This document shows positions 49,789 through 58,506 of a stretch of 64,000 bases of DNA, piece by piece. The stretch spans positions 248,001 through 312,000 of the forward strand of contig NZ_JADIKC010000003.1 in the NCBI RefSeq assembly GCF_016905005.1, in the 5' to 3' direction. The translations under genes and the position numbers were made by a program. A model generated the notes under the pieces. It searched no databases and was not told the DNA's origin. It saw only the letters and a program-made list of their open reading frames with translations. The stretch comes from Dyella kyungheensis (GTDB lineage Bacteria > Pseudomonadota > Gammaproteobacteria > Xanthomonadales > Rhodanobacteraceae). Every line of letters begins with the position of its first letter. The stretch's first letter is position 1.

Positions 49789-52383
49789 ATGAATACCGCC
49801 TACCGCACCTCCCTGGCCGGCACGTCGCTGGACTATTTCGATGCACGTGCCGCCGTGGAGGCGATCCAGCCCGGCGCCTACGGCGCGCTGCCGTACACCT
49901 CGCGCGTACTGGCCGAGAATCTGGTGCGCCGATGCGATCCGGCCATCCTCACCGAGTCGCTCAAGCAGCTCATCGAGCGCAAGCGCGAGCGCGATTTTCC
50001 GTGGTTCCCGGCGCGCGTGGTGTGCCATGACATTCTTGGCCAGACCGCGCTGGTGGACCTGGCCGGCCTGCGCGATGCGATCGCCGAGCGCGGTGGCGAT
50101 CCGGCCAAGGTGAACCCGGTGGTGCCGGTGCAGTTGATCGTCGATCACTCGCTGGCGGTGGAATGCGGCGGTTTCGATCCGAATGCGTTTGCCCGGAACC
50201 GCGCGATCGAAGATCGCCGCAATGAAGATCGCTTCCACTTCATCAACTGGACCAAGAAGGCGTTCGAGAACGTCGACGTGATCCCGCCGGGCAACGGCAT
50301 CATGCACCAGATCAATCTGGAAAAGATGTCGCCGGTGATCCAGGTGCAGGATGGCGTGGCCTATCCGGATACCTGTGTGGGCACCGACAGCCACACGCCG
50401 CATGTGGATGCGCTCGGCGTGATCGCCATCGGCGTGGGCGGCCTGGAAGCGGAAAACGTGATGCTCGGCCGCGCCTCGTGGATGCGACTGCCCGACATCA
50501 TCGGCGTGGAGCTCACCGGCAAGCGTCAACCTGGCATCACCGCGACCGATATCGTGCTGGCGCTCACTGAATTCCTTCGCAAGGAGAAGGTGGTCGGCGC
50601 GTATCTCGAATTCCGCGGCGAAGGCGCGGCCAGCCTCACGCTGGGCGATCGCGCGACCATCTCGAACATGGCACCCGAATACGGTGCCACCGCCGCGATG
50701 TTCTTCATCGACGGTCAGACCATCGACTACCTGCGCCTCACCGGCCGCAGCGACGAGCAGGTCAAGCTGGTGGAAACCTATGCCAAGGTCGCGGGCCTCT
50801 GGGCCGACACGCTCATCGCTGCGCAGTACGAGCGCACGCTGACGTTCGATCTGTCGTCGGTGACGCGCAACATGGCCGGCCCGTCGAACCCGCACAAGCG
50901 CTTGCCGACGTCCGATCTCGCCGCGCGCGGCATCGCCGGCGAGTGGACCGAACAGCCAGGCCAGATGCCCGATGGCGCCGTGATCATCGCTGCCATCACC
51001 AGCTGCACCAACACCAGCAATCCGCGCAACGTGATTGCCGCCGCCCTGCTGGCGCGCAACGCGAATGCGCGCGGCCTGACGCGCAAGCCGTGGGTGAAGA
51101 GTTCGCTGGCGCCCGGTTCCAAGGCCGTGGAGCTGTACCTGAAGGAAGCGAACCTGCTGCCGGACCTGGAGAAGCTCGGCTTCGGCATCGTGGCGTTTGC
51201 CTGCACCACCTGCAACGGCATGTCCGGCGCGCTCGATCCCACCATCCAGCAGGAAATCATCGAGCGCGATCTTTACGCCACGGCGGTGCTTTCCGGCAAT
51301 CGCAATTTCGACGGGCGTATCCATCCGTATGCGAAGCAGGCGTTCCTCGCCTCGCCGCCGCTGGTGGTCGCGTATGCCATTGCCGGCACCATCCGCTTCG
51401 ACATCGAGAAGGACGTGCTCGGCATCGATGCGAACGGCCAGTCGGTCACGCTGAAGGACATCTGGCCATCGGACGAAGAGATCGACGCCATCGTTTCCTC
51501 CAGCGTGAAGCCGGAACAGTTCCGCCAGGTCTACGAGCCGATGTTCGCGCGCAGCGGCAGCGCCGGCACCCGCGCCGCACCGCTGTACGACTGGCGCGCG
51601 CAGAGCACCTACATCCGCCGGCCGCCGTATTGGGAAGGCGCCCTGGCGGGCGAGCGCACGCTCACCGGCATGCGTCCGCTGGCGGTGCTCGGCGACAACA
51701 TCACCACCGACCACCTGTCGCCGTCCAACGCGATCATGCTCGACAGCGCGGCGGGCGAATACCTCGCCAAGATGGGCCTGCCCGAAGAAGACTTCAATTC
51801 GTACGCGACCCACCGTGGCGATCACCTCACCGCGCAACGCGCCACCTTTGCCAACCCCACGCTGATCAATGAAATGGCAGTCGTCGATGGCGAAGTGAAG
51901 AAGGGCTCGCTGGCCCGTGTGGAGCCGGAAGGCCAGGTGATGCGCATGTGGGAGGCGATCGAAACCTATATGCAGCGCAAGCAGCCGCTGATCATCATCG
52001 CCGGTGCCGACTACGGCCAGGGCTCGTCGCGAGACTGGGCCGCGAAGGGCGTGCGTCTGGCGGGCGTGGAAGCGATCGCGGCCGAAGGCTTCGAACGCAT
52101 CCACCGCACCAACCTGATCGGCATGGGCGTCTTGCCGCTGGAGTTCAAGCCCGGCACGGATCGCAAGACGCTGCGCATCGACGGCAGCGAATCCTTCGAC
52201 GTGGTCGGCCAGCGCACGCCGCGGGCGGAACTCACCCTGGTGATCCATCGCAAGAACGGCGAGCGCGTCGAAGTGCCGGTGACCTGCCGCCTGGACACCG
52301 CCGAAGAAGTATCGATCTACGAAGCGGGCGGCGTGCTGCAGCGCTTCGCGCAGGACTTCCTCGAAGCATCGCAGGCCGCCTGA
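49789..52383 (+). CDS. acnD: Fe/S-dependent 2-methylisocitrate dehydratase (AcnD)
   Basis: An 864-residue aconitase-superfamily enzyme that dehydrates 2-methylcitrate in the methylcitrate cycle of propionate catabolism. The 4Fe-4S ligands are C406 (SCTNTS), C472 and C475 (CTTCNG). Substrate-binding blocks include VVCHDILGQTALVDLAG, TCVGTDSHTPHVDALG and the C-terminal GADYGQGSSRDWAAKG. It is called AcnD rather than AcnA/B because prpF, its obligate partner in acnD-type pathways, follows on the same strand, and by its overall N-terminal pattern. The ATG at 49789 has AAAGGG 11-16 nt upstream. No prpB or prpC is in the window. The operon is interrupted 54 bp after the stop by a DUF559 gene. Confidence 0.92.
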   Translation: MNTAYRTSLAGTSLDYFDARAAVEAIQPGAYGALPYTSRVLAENLVRRCDPAILTESLKQLIERKRERDFPWFPARVVCHDILGQTALVDLAGLRDAIAERGGDPAKVNPVVPVQLIVDHSLAVECGGFDPNAFARNRAIEDRRNEDRFHFINWTKKAFENVDVIPPGNGIMHQINLEKMSPVIQVQDGVAYPDTCVGTDSHTPHVDALGVIAIGVGGLEAENVMLGRASWMRLPDIIGVELTGKRQPGITATDIVLALTEFLRKEKVVGAYLEFRGEGAASLTLGDRATISNMAPEYGATAAMFFIDGQTIDYLRLTGRSDEQVKLVETYAKVAGLWADTLIAAQYERTLTFDLSSVTRNMAGPSNPHKRLPTSDLAARGIAGEWTEQPGQMPDGAVIIAAITSCTNTSNPRNVIAAALLARNANARGLTRKPWVKSSLAPGSKAVELYLKEANLLPDLEKLGFGIVAFACTTCNGMSGALDPTIQQEIIERDLYATAVLSGNRNFDGRIHPYAKQAFLASPPLVVAYAIAGTIRFDIEKDVLGIDANGQSVTLKDIWPSDEEIDAIVSSSVKPEQFRQVYEPMFARSGSAGTRAAPLYDWRAQSTYIRRPPYWEGALAGERTLTGMRPLAVLGDNITTDHLSPSNAIMLDSAAGEYLAKMGLPEEDFNSYATHRGDHLTAQRATFANPTLINEMAVVDGEVKKGSLARVEPEGQVMRMWEAIETYMQRKQPLIIIAGADYGQGSSRDWAAKGVRLAGVEAIAAEGFERIHRTNLIGMGVLPLEFKPGTDRKTLRIDGSESFDVVGQRTPRAELTLVIHRKNGERVEVPVTCRLDTAEEVSIYEAGGVLQRFAQDFLEASQAA

Positions 52384-52395
52384 GCACTGTTTTAG

Positions 52396-52430
52396 CCCTC
52401 TCCCCTCGCGGGAGAGGGTTGGGAGAGGGG
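52396..52430 (+). repeat. CCCTCTCCC palindromic repeat, left flank of DUF559
   Basis: 9-bp stem (52396-52404 and 52410-52418, loop CTCGC) plus a third half-unit GGGAGAGGGG (52421-52430). It is the inverted counterpart of the copy at 52771-52809. The G-rich third half lies 8-17 nt before the DUF559 ATG and may serve as its Shine-Dalgarno. Confidence 0.82.
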
Positions 52431-52437
52431 CAGGATT

Positions 52438-52740
52438 ATGGAGCAACGACAATTCGCCAAAGCCTTGCGCAAGAACATGACCGACGCGGAGCAACTGCTA
52501 TGGCGGCATCTGCGTGCGCATCGGCTTGGCGATCAAAAGTTCCGGCGGCAGCAACCCATCGGGCTCTATATTGTGGATTTCGTGCATTTCGGTGCCCGGT
52601 TGGTCATCGAGGCCGATGGTGGGCAACACAACGATAGCCCGGATGACGCGGTGCGCGATGCCTGGTTGCGCAACCAGGGCTTTACGGTGTTGCGCTTCTG
52701 GAATAGCGACATATTGCAGAATATCGAAGAAGTGCTTTAG
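52438..52740 (+). CDS. DUF559 (Vsr-like) endonuclease-domain protein
   Basis: A 100-residue single-domain protein of the DUF559 family, a PD-(D/E)XK-type nuclease fold related to very-short-patch repair endonucleases. The N-terminal LRKNMTDAEQLLWRHLRAHRLGDQKFRRQQPIGLYIVDFV and the core RLVIEADGGQH are hallmarks: Asp in YIVDF, Glu in VIEADG and Gln-His (GGQH) are the likely metal and catalytic residues; the tail GFTVLRFWNSDILQNIEEVL completes the fold. Its cellular role is unknown. The gene sits between acnD and prpF and is bracketed by inverted copies of a palindromic repeat, like an inserted unit. Distinct from its metabolic neighbours. Confidence 0.88.
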   Translation: MEQRQFAKALRKNMTDAEQLLWRHLRAHRLGDQKFRRQQPIGLYIVDFVHFGARLVIEADGGQHNDSPDDAVRDAWLRNQGFTVLRFWNSDILQNIEEVL

Positions 52741-52770
52741 GCGATTTTGAAGGAACTCGCCAAAAGCGAC

Positions 52771-52809
52771 CCCCTCTCCCCCAGCCCCTCTCCCGCAAGG
52801 GGAGAGGGG
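52771..52809 (-). repeat. CCCTCTCCC palindromic repeat, right flank of DUF559
   Basis: 10-bp stem (52785-52794 and 52800-52809, loop GCAAG) preceded by a half-unit CCCCCTCTCCCCCAG. Its reverse complement aligns closely with the left copy at 52396-52430, so the two flank the DUF559 gene as inverted repeats. Confidence 0.82.
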
Positions 52810-52840
52810 AGTGGCGACGATGTAACGACACGAGATTTCC

Positions 52841-54031
52841 ATGAGTCATAAACCTCAGATCCGCATACCCGCCACCTACCTGCGCGGCGGCACCAGCAAG
52901 GGTGTGTTCTTCCGGCTGGACGATTTGCCGGAATCGGCGCAGCAAGCGGGCGCAGCGCGCGATGCGCTGCTGTTGCGCGTGATCGGCAGTCCCGATCCCT
53001 ACGGCAAGCAGATCGACGGCATGGGCGGCGCCACGTCCAGCACCAGCAAGACGGTGATCGTGTCCAAGAGCAGTCGCGCGGATCACGACGTGGATTATCT
53101 GTTCGGCCAGGTCTCGATCGACCAGGCCTTCGTCGACTGGAGCGGCAACTGCGGCAACCTCTCGGCAGCGGTGGGGCCGTTCGCCATTGCGGGCGGGCTG
53201 GTCGATCCCGCACGCGTGCCGCGCGACGGCATCGCCATCGTGCGCATCTGGCAGGCGAACATCGGCAAGACCATCATCGCCCATGTGCCGATGACCGACG
53301 GCACCGTGCAGGAAACCGGCGATTTTGAGCTGGACGGCGTGACCTTCCCCGCCGCCGAAGTGCAGCTGGAATTCATGGATCCGGCGGCCGAGGAAGAGGG
53401 CGCCGGTGGCGCGATGTTCCCGACCGGCAAGCTGGTCGACGAGCTGGACGTGCCGGGCGTCGGTACGCTCAAGGCGACCATGATCAACGCCGGCATTCCC
53501 ACCATCTTCGTCGAGGCTTCCGCGATCGGCTACACCGGCACCGAGCTGCAGGACGCCATCAACGGCGATGCAAAAGCGCTAGCCAGGTTCGAGACCATCC
53601 GCGCGCACGGCGCATTGCGCATGGGCCTGATCAAGTCGCTCGATGAAATCGTCACGCGCCAGCACACGCCCAAGGTCGCTTTCGTCGCCCCGCCGGCTGA
53701 TTACGTCGCATCGAGCGGCAAGGCGGTGGCAGCGGGCGATATCGATTTGCTGGTGCGCGCGATGTCGATGGGCAAATTGCATCACGCGATGATGGGTACG
53801 GCAGCCGTGGCCATCGGCACTGCCGCGGCGATTCCGGGCACGCTGGTGAACCTGGCGGCGGGCGGCGGCGAACGTCAGGCGGTGCGCTTCGGCCACCCGT
53901 CGGGCACGTTGCGCGTCGGCGCCGAGGCGGTGCTTGTGGACGGCAACTGGGCCGTCACCAAGGCGATCATGAGCCGCAGTGCGCGCGTGCTGATGGAAGG
54001 CTGGGTACGAGTGCCGGGCGGCTCCTTCTGA
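52841..54031 (+). CDS. prpF: 2-methylaconitate cis-trans isomerase PrpF
   Basis: A 396-residue isomerase of the PrpF/DUF453 family that acts with AcnD to convert the trans- to the cis-isomer of 2-methylaconitate. Conserved blocks are RIPATYLRGGTSKGVFFRLDDLP, GMGGATSSTSKTVIVS, DWSGNCGNLSAAVGPFAI and the C-terminal VRFGHPSGTLRVGAEA. Diaminopimelate-epimerase-like lysine and serine residues (K in TSKTV; S in GATSSTS) are present. The gene is the distal part of the acnD operon; the DUF559 unit separates them. A hairpin at 54041 probably ends the transcript. Confidence 0.93.
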   Translation: MSHKPQIRIPATYLRGGTSKGVFFRLDDLPESAQQAGAARDALLLRVIGSPDPYGKQIDGMGGATSSTSKTVIVSKSSRADHDVDYLFGQVSIDQAFVDWSGNCGNLSAAVGPFAIAGGLVDPARVPRDGIAIVRIWQANIGKTIIAHVPMTDGTVQETGDFELDGVTFPAAEVQLEFMDPAAEEEGAGGAMFPTGKLVDELDVPGVGTLKATMINAGIPTIFVEASAIGYTGTELQDAINGDAKALARFETIRAHGALRMGLIKSLDEIVTRQHTPKVAFVAPPADYVASSGKAVAAGDIDLLVRAMSMGKLHHAMMGTAAVAIGTAAAIPGTLVNLAAGGGERQAVRFGHPSGTLRVGAEAVLVDGNWAVTKAIMSRSARVLMEGWVRVPGGSF

Positions 54032-54040
54032 GTTGATCAG

Positions 54041-54069
54041 GATGCCCCGCACATGACGGGGCGTCTTTG
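54041..54069 (+). terminator. Probable terminator after prpF
   Basis: 9-bp stem (54041-54049 and 54057-54065, one G:U pair) with loop CACATGA and a short TTT tail. Confidence 0.6.
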
Positions 54070-54173
54070 AATTGCCCCAGAATCGGCGCATGCCGAGTTT
54101 ATGGTTGCGCCGTGACATGCCTATACTGCGGTCCGGCGGTGGCACGGGGGTGCCGCGCCTCAGGGGAGATTGC

Positions 54174-56165
54174 ATGGAAAAGCGAATCCGGCGCGCCGCC
54201 TTCGGCGTGCTTTGTCTTCTGTCGTTTCAATTGTTTGCCGCCACGGTGTCGTTCGAAGACCTGGCGCGCCATGCGCAGTACAGCCAGGTCAAGATCTCGG
54301 CCGACGGTCATTACCTCGCCGCCACCACGGTGGTGAAGGGCAAGCCGATGCTCGCCCTGATCGATCTGGTCAATCACAAAGGCACCATGCTGAAGCCGCG
54401 CGAAGGCAATCAGGTGGTGGACTTCTGGTGGGTCAACGACCATCGCGTGCTCTATACCGAAGGCACCCAGGTGAGCGGCTGGGATCAGCCGTTCGCGACG
54501 GGCGAACTCTTTGCCGTGAACGGGGATGGCTCAAGCTCAGGCCTGTTGTTCGGTTACCGCGCGGGCACCAGCATGGGCAGCACGCGTACCCAAAAGGTGC
54601 AATCCGAGCGTGCCTCCGGCGAGCTGGTGAGCATCTTGCGCAACGGCGACCGCAATCACGTGATGATCGCCTCCAATTCGTGGGAGAGCGGCGCCGATGG
54701 TGCGTACACGCAGCTCTTCATCATGGATGTGAACAGCGGCATCAAGCGGCCGGTGGGCACGGCACCGCTGCGCAACGCCTCGTTCGTGGTCGACAACCAT
54801 GGCGTGGCCCGTTTCGCCATGGGCTCGGATAGCCACGCTTATCCGGTGGTGTATTACCGCGAAGGCGAGGGCCAGCCATGGCAGTTGCTGTTCCAGGGCT
54901 CGGCCACGCGCGACGTGCCGTGGCCGGAAACCTTCAATCGCGATGACACCGTGGTCTACATGTCGTGCCCCAGCACTACTGCCGTAGGCGCGCTGTGTCC
55001 GTGGGACGTGGCGAGCAAGACCATGAAAGCGCCGGTATGGACGAACGACGTGACCGTTGGCGAACAGCTCATCCTCTCGCTGGACGGGCGTGATGTCGTG
55101 GGTATGTACGCCATGCCCGGGACGCCTTCGGCATCCGCGTTCGTCCCCGGCTCGGACACCATGAAGGCAATCGCCGCACTCAGCAAGGCGCTGCCCGGCG
55201 AAAGCGTGCGCATCGTTTCCAGCACGGAGGACGGCAGCAAGGCGGTGGCGCTGGCTTCCTCGGACATGGATCCGGGCACCTACTACCTGTGGGATGCCGC
55301 CACGGAAAAAGCCGAGCAACTGCTGCAGCGCGCGGACTGGATCAAGCCCAATCAGATGGCTTCCAAGCAGCCGATCGAATTCAAGGCGCGCGACGGCATG
55401 ACCATCCACGGTTACCTGAGCATGCCGCCGGGTCGCGAAGAGGCCAAGCACGTGCCGCTGGTGGTGATGGTGCACGGCGGTCCGTTCGGCATCCGCGACG
55501 ACTGGGAGTACGACCCCCTCGTGCAGGTGATGGCCACGCGCGGCTATGCGGTGTTGCAGGTGAACTTCCGCGGCTCGGGTGGTTACGGCGAGGGCTTCGA
55601 GCATGCCGGCTACCAGCAGTGGGGCGGCACCATGCAGGACGACGTGACCGATGCGACCCATTGGGCCATCGATCAGCGCATCGCCACGGCAGGACACATC
55701 TGCATCTTCGGCGCCAGCTATGGCGGCTACGCGGCACTGGAAGGCGCGGTGAAGGAGCCGGATCTCTATCGTTGTGCCGTCGGCTACGTGGGCGTCTACG
55801 ACCTGGCCAAGATGTACACCGACGGCGACGTCTCCGATCGCATCTCCGGCAGGAACTTCCTGCGCAGCACGCTGGGCACCGATCCGGCGGTCTTGGCCGC
55901 CCACTCGCCGATCAACCAGCTGGACAAGCTCAAGGCCAGCGTGCTGCTCGTGGTAGGCGGGCAGGACCAGCGTGTGCCGCCCGTGCAGGGCGAGTCGCTG
56001 CACCGGGCGCTCGACAGCCGCGGCGTTGCACACGAGTGGCTGTACAAGGCTGGCGAAGCCCACGGTTTCTACGACGAGAAGAACAACGTGGAACTGTTTG
56101 AGCGCCTCACCCAGTTCCTCGATCGCAACATCGGTGGCAACGCTGCCGTGGCCGGCGCGCCCTGA
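54174..56165 (+). CDS. S9 family prolyl oligopeptidase-like peptidase
   Basis: A 663-residue serine peptidase (dipeptidyl/acylaminoacyl peptidase type) with an N-terminal signal peptide (CLLSFQLFAA). A beta-propeller occupies ~30-400, then an alpha/beta hydrolase domain carries the catalytic triad: S515 in GASYGGYAAL, D598 in GGQDQRVP and H630 in GEAHGFYDE. The oxyanion-related HGGPFGIRDDWEY and GYAVLQVNFRGSGGYG blocks are typical. The ATG at 54174 is chosen from AGGGGAGAT 5-10 nt upstream and the signal peptide; the frame is open upstream from 54072. A bidirectional terminator follows. Confidence 0.9.
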   Translation: MEKRIRRAAFGVLCLLSFQLFAATVSFEDLARHAQYSQVKISADGHYLAATTVVKGKPMLALIDLVNHKGTMLKPREGNQVVDFWWVNDHRVLYTEGTQVSGWDQPFATGELFAVNGDGSSSGLLFGYRAGTSMGSTRTQKVQSERASGELVSILRNGDRNHVMIASNSWESGADGAYTQLFIMDVNSGIKRPVGTAPLRNASFVVDNHGVARFAMGSDSHAYPVVYYREGEGQPWQLLFQGSATRDVPWPETFNRDDTVVYMSCPSTTAVGALCPWDVASKTMKAPVWTNDVTVGEQLILSLDGRDVVGMYAMPGTPSASAFVPGSDTMKAIAALSKALPGESVRIVSSTEDGSKAVALASSDMDPGTYYLWDAATEKAEQLLQRADWIKPNQMASKQPIEFKARDGMTIHGYLSMPPGREEAKHVPLVVMVHGGPFGIRDDWEYDPLVQVMATRGYAVLQVNFRGSGGYGEGFEHAGYQQWGGTMQDDVTDATHWAIDQRIATAGHICIFGASYGGYAALEGAVKEPDLYRCAVGYVGVYDLAKMYTDGDVSDRISGRNFLRSTLGTDPAVLAAHSPINQLDKLKASVLLVVGGQDQRVPPVQGESLHRALDSRGVAHEWLYKAGEAHGFYDEKNNVELFERLTQFLDRNIGGNAAVAGAP

Positions 56166-56170
56166 AAAAG

Positions 56171-56206
56171 CACAAAGCCCACTCCCGTGAGGGAATGGGC
56201 TTTGTG
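56171..56206. terminator. Bidirectional terminator between S9 peptidase and cnoX
   Basis: 11-bp perfect outer stem (56171-56181 and 56196-56206) around an inner CTCCC-GTGA-GGGAA hairpin; rich in A on the left and T on the right, so both convergent genes can stop here. Confidence 0.75.
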
Positions 56207-56252
56207 TGCAAGGTCGTTCGAGGCGGCGGGCAGGCCCGCCGCCTCGAAATTC

Positions 56253-57113
56253 TCAGAACAACAACGACGCCATCCGACGGCGATAACGTCCGACCAGCTC
56301 CGCATCGTCGAGCGTGGTGAAGGCGGCCAGCAGGCGCTTTTTCGCCCCGCCCTCGTTCCAGTCGCGGGCCTTTTCCAGGATGGCCAGGAATTGATCCAGG
56401 CCGGCCGAAGCATCGCCCTCCAGCAACAGGCGCACGCCGAGCAGATCGCGTGCCGCCCAATCGCCGGCATCGGCCTGCACACGCTGCTGCAACTCCTGCA
56501 GCGACGGCGCGCCCTTCAGCGCGCGGGCCAGGTCCAACTGGCTGCGCAGGCGTACGGCACGCGCATCGGTGGCGAGGTTGGCGGGCAGCGAACTCAGCTC
56601 GGCCTCGGCGGCGTCCGCATTGCCCGCGCGCATCAGGGCCAGGGCGAGGTCGAGTTTCAGTTCCGCGCGCTCGGGCTCGGCCGCAATGGCTTGCTGGATG
56701 CGGTTGATCGCTTCCTCCGGCGACTCCGGCGCGGCTTCCACCTCGTCCGCGGCGCCATCGAGCGGCTGCACATGGCGTTGCAGGAACTCGCGCAACTGGC
56801 CTAGGGGCAGGGCGCCCTGGAAGCCATCGACGATCTGGCCGTCCTTCACCAGCATCACGGTGGGAATGCTGCGGATGCCGAACATGGCGGCGAGCTGTTG
56901 CGACTTGTCCACGTCGACCTTGGCCAGCCGGAACGCGCCATTGAACTCGCCGGCCAGTTTCTCCAGCATCGGGCCCAGCGTCTTGCAGGGTTCGCACCAG
57001 GTCGCCCAGAAATCGACCAGAATGGGCGTGGTCAGCGAGGCTTGCAGTACCTCGGCTTCGAAGTTGTCCTCGCGCACGTCGAACACGTGCGTATCGGCGG
57101 TCGTAGCACTCAC
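56253..57113 (-). CDS. cnoX: Thioredoxin-TPR protein (CnoX/YbbN family)
   Basis: A 286-residue co-chaperone. The thioredoxin domain (1-~110) has FWATWCEPCKTLGP with a complete CxxC, unlike E. coli CnoX (SxxC), and the cis-proline in RSIPTVML. The rest is a TPR-type helical domain (SPEEAINRIQQAI ... ALMRAGNADAAEAELSSLP ... DWAARDLLGVRLLLEGDASAGLDQFLAIL). CnoX proteins bind damaged proteins and pass them to GroEL or DnaK, and may reduce mixed disulphides. The start is GTG at 57113, with CGGGAG 6 nt upstream; a GTG at 57143 is also in frame. It stands alone, convergent with the S9 peptidase gene. Confidence 0.88.
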   Translation of the reverse strand: MSATTADTHVFDVREDNFEAEVLQASLTTPILVDFWATWCEPCKTLGPMLEKLAGEFNGAFRLAKVDVDKSQQLAAMFGIRSIPTVMLVKDGQIVDGFQGALPLGQLREFLQRHVQPLDGAADEVEAAPESPEEAINRIQQAIAAEPERAELKLDLALALMRAGNADAAEAELSSLPANLATDARAVRLRSQLDLARALKGAPSLQELQQRVQADAGDWAARDLLGVRLLLEGDASAGLDQFLAILEKARDWNEGGAKKRLLAAFTTLDDAELVGRYRRRMASLLF

Positions 57114-57244
57114 TGGGAACTCCCGTAGACGAATGCCCTTCACATCAGGGCGTCAGCCAGCATATCAAGGTGGCCGGGCCCAGCGTGAACGCCGGGTTCG
57201 GCTCCCTGCGCCTATCGACACGGATATTTGCGAAAATCCCCCCC

Positions 57245-57886
57245 ATGACCATGCCATCGCAAGGCCTCAAACCGGCGCTCGCTCCCCCCACGCTGTGGAT
57301 TTGCGAGCATTGCGACACGGTCTACCGCCGCCGCAAGCTGGCGCGTGGCGAAGTGGCACGCTGTGTCCGCTGCGACGCCTTGCTCGCCCGGCACCACAGC
57401 ATCGGCGTGCGCGGCATGTTCGTCCTGGTCATCACCGCGATGATCGCCTTCGTGCAGGCCAACATCTGGCCGATCGTGACGCTGGGCCTCAACGGCCATC
57501 AAATCAGCGCCACGCTGTGGGGCTGCATCATGATCATGTGGCGCGAGCATGCCCAGGTGGTGGCCGTGATCGCCGCGCTCACCTTGTTCTTCCTGCCCAT
57601 CGTGAAGATGGGTTTCCTGTTCTGGATCTTGGCATACGCGCGCCAGCGCCGCCGTGCGCCGGGATTCCGCTGGATCATGGTCACGCTTTATCGGGTGGGG
57701 CCCTGGACGATGAGCGAGGTGTTCGTGCTCGGCGCGCTGGTGGCCATCGTCAAGGCGCACATGTATTTCGAGGTGCAGGCCAATCCGGGCATCTTCGCCT
57801 ACGGCGTGCTGATGCTGATCATCACGGCGTTCTCCAGCATCGACGTGCGCCGCTTCTGGGATCTCACCGAGGAAACGCCGGCATGA
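57245..57886 (+). CDS. pqiA: PqiA-type membrane protein, first subunit
   Basis: A 213-residue membrane protein of the paraquat-inducible protein A family. A zinc-ribbon-like CEHC ... CVRC pair precedes four hydrophobic helices (GMFVLVITAMIAFVQANIWPI; VVAVIAALTLFFLPIVKMGF; TMSEVFVLGALVAIVK; IFAYGVLMLIITAFSSI). It corresponds to one half of E. coli PqiA (which is a fused two-domain protein) and works with PqiB/PqiC in lipid transport between the membranes. The ATG at 57245 starts the conserved part; ATG 57251 is an alternative. Its stop overlaps the next ATG (ATGA). Confidence 0.82.
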   Translation: MTMPSQGLKPALAPPTLWICEHCDTVYRRRKLARGEVARCVRCDALLARHHSIGVRGMFVLVITAMIAFVQANIWPIVTLGLNGHQISATLWGCIMIMWREHAQVVAVIAALTLFFLPIVKMGFLFWILAYARQRRRAPGFRWIMVTLYRVGPWTMSEVFVLGALVAIVKAHMYFEVQANPGIFAYGVLMLIITAFSSIDVRRFWDLTEETPA

Positions 57887-58506
57887 GCGAACTGCCTCGC
57901 GCCAGCGATCTGGGCCTGATCGGTTGTCACGTCTGCCGCATGGTATGCCGCGACGTGAAGGCGCCGGATGCGGCCTGCCCGCGTTGCGGTTCGCCGCTGC
58001 ACAAGCGCAAGTCGGGCAGCTATACCCGCACCTGGGCCTTGCTGATCGCCGCATTCATGTTCTACTTGCCCGCCAACATCCTGCCCATCATGCGCACGGT
58101 GAGCCTGGGCGACGTGGACGACAACACCATCCTCAGCGGCATCATCGAGCTGTGGGTCAAGGGTTCGCCCGATCTTGCCGTTATCGTCTTCACGGCCAGC
58201 ATCGTGGTGCCGGTGTTGAAGTTCTTCGCGCTGGGCCTGTTGCTGATCAGCTCGCAACGCGGCAGCCAATGGGCGCAGCGCCAGCGGGGCAAGTTGTACC
58301 GGCTGGTGGAGTTCATCGGTTACTGGTCGATGCTGGACGTGTTCGTGGTGGCGCTGTTGACCGCGCTGGTGCAGTTTGGCTTCTTCAGCCAGGTGGAACC
58401 CCTGCCTGGTGTGGTGTTCTTCGGGCTCACCGTGGTGATTACCATGATCGCCTCGATGACGTTCGATCCACGATTGATCTGGGATGGCAGGGATTCCGAT
58501 GACTAA
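57883..58506 (+). CDS. pqiA: PqiA-type membrane protein, second subunit
   Basis: A 207-residue paralogue of the preceding gene with its own C-x-x-C pairs (GCHVCRMVC, CPRCGSP) and four helices (WALLIAAFMFYLPANILPIMR; LAVIVFTASIVVPVLKFFALGLLL; GYWSMLDVFVVALLTALVQFG; VVFFGLTVVITMIASMTFDPR). It supplies the second PqiA domain. The ATG overlaps the previous stop (ATGA). Its stop codon TAA ends at the first base of a 266-bp palindromic element, so the element abuts this gene exactly. Confidence 0.85.
   Translation: MSELPRASDLGLIGCHVCRMVCRDVKAPDAACPRCGSPLHKRKSGSYTRTWALLIAAFMFYLPANILPIMRTVSLGDVDDNTILSGIIELWVKGSPDLAVIVFTASIVVPVLKFFALGLLLISSQRGSQWAQRQRGKLYRLVEFIGYWSMLDVFVVALLTALVQFGFFSQVEPLPGVVFFGLTVVITMIASMTFDPRLIWDGRDSDD

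Noticed and set aside
49639-52494. 951-codon open frame on the minus strand
   Set aside because: Antisense shadow of acnD, produced by the GC-rich third codon position; no homology-like motifs.
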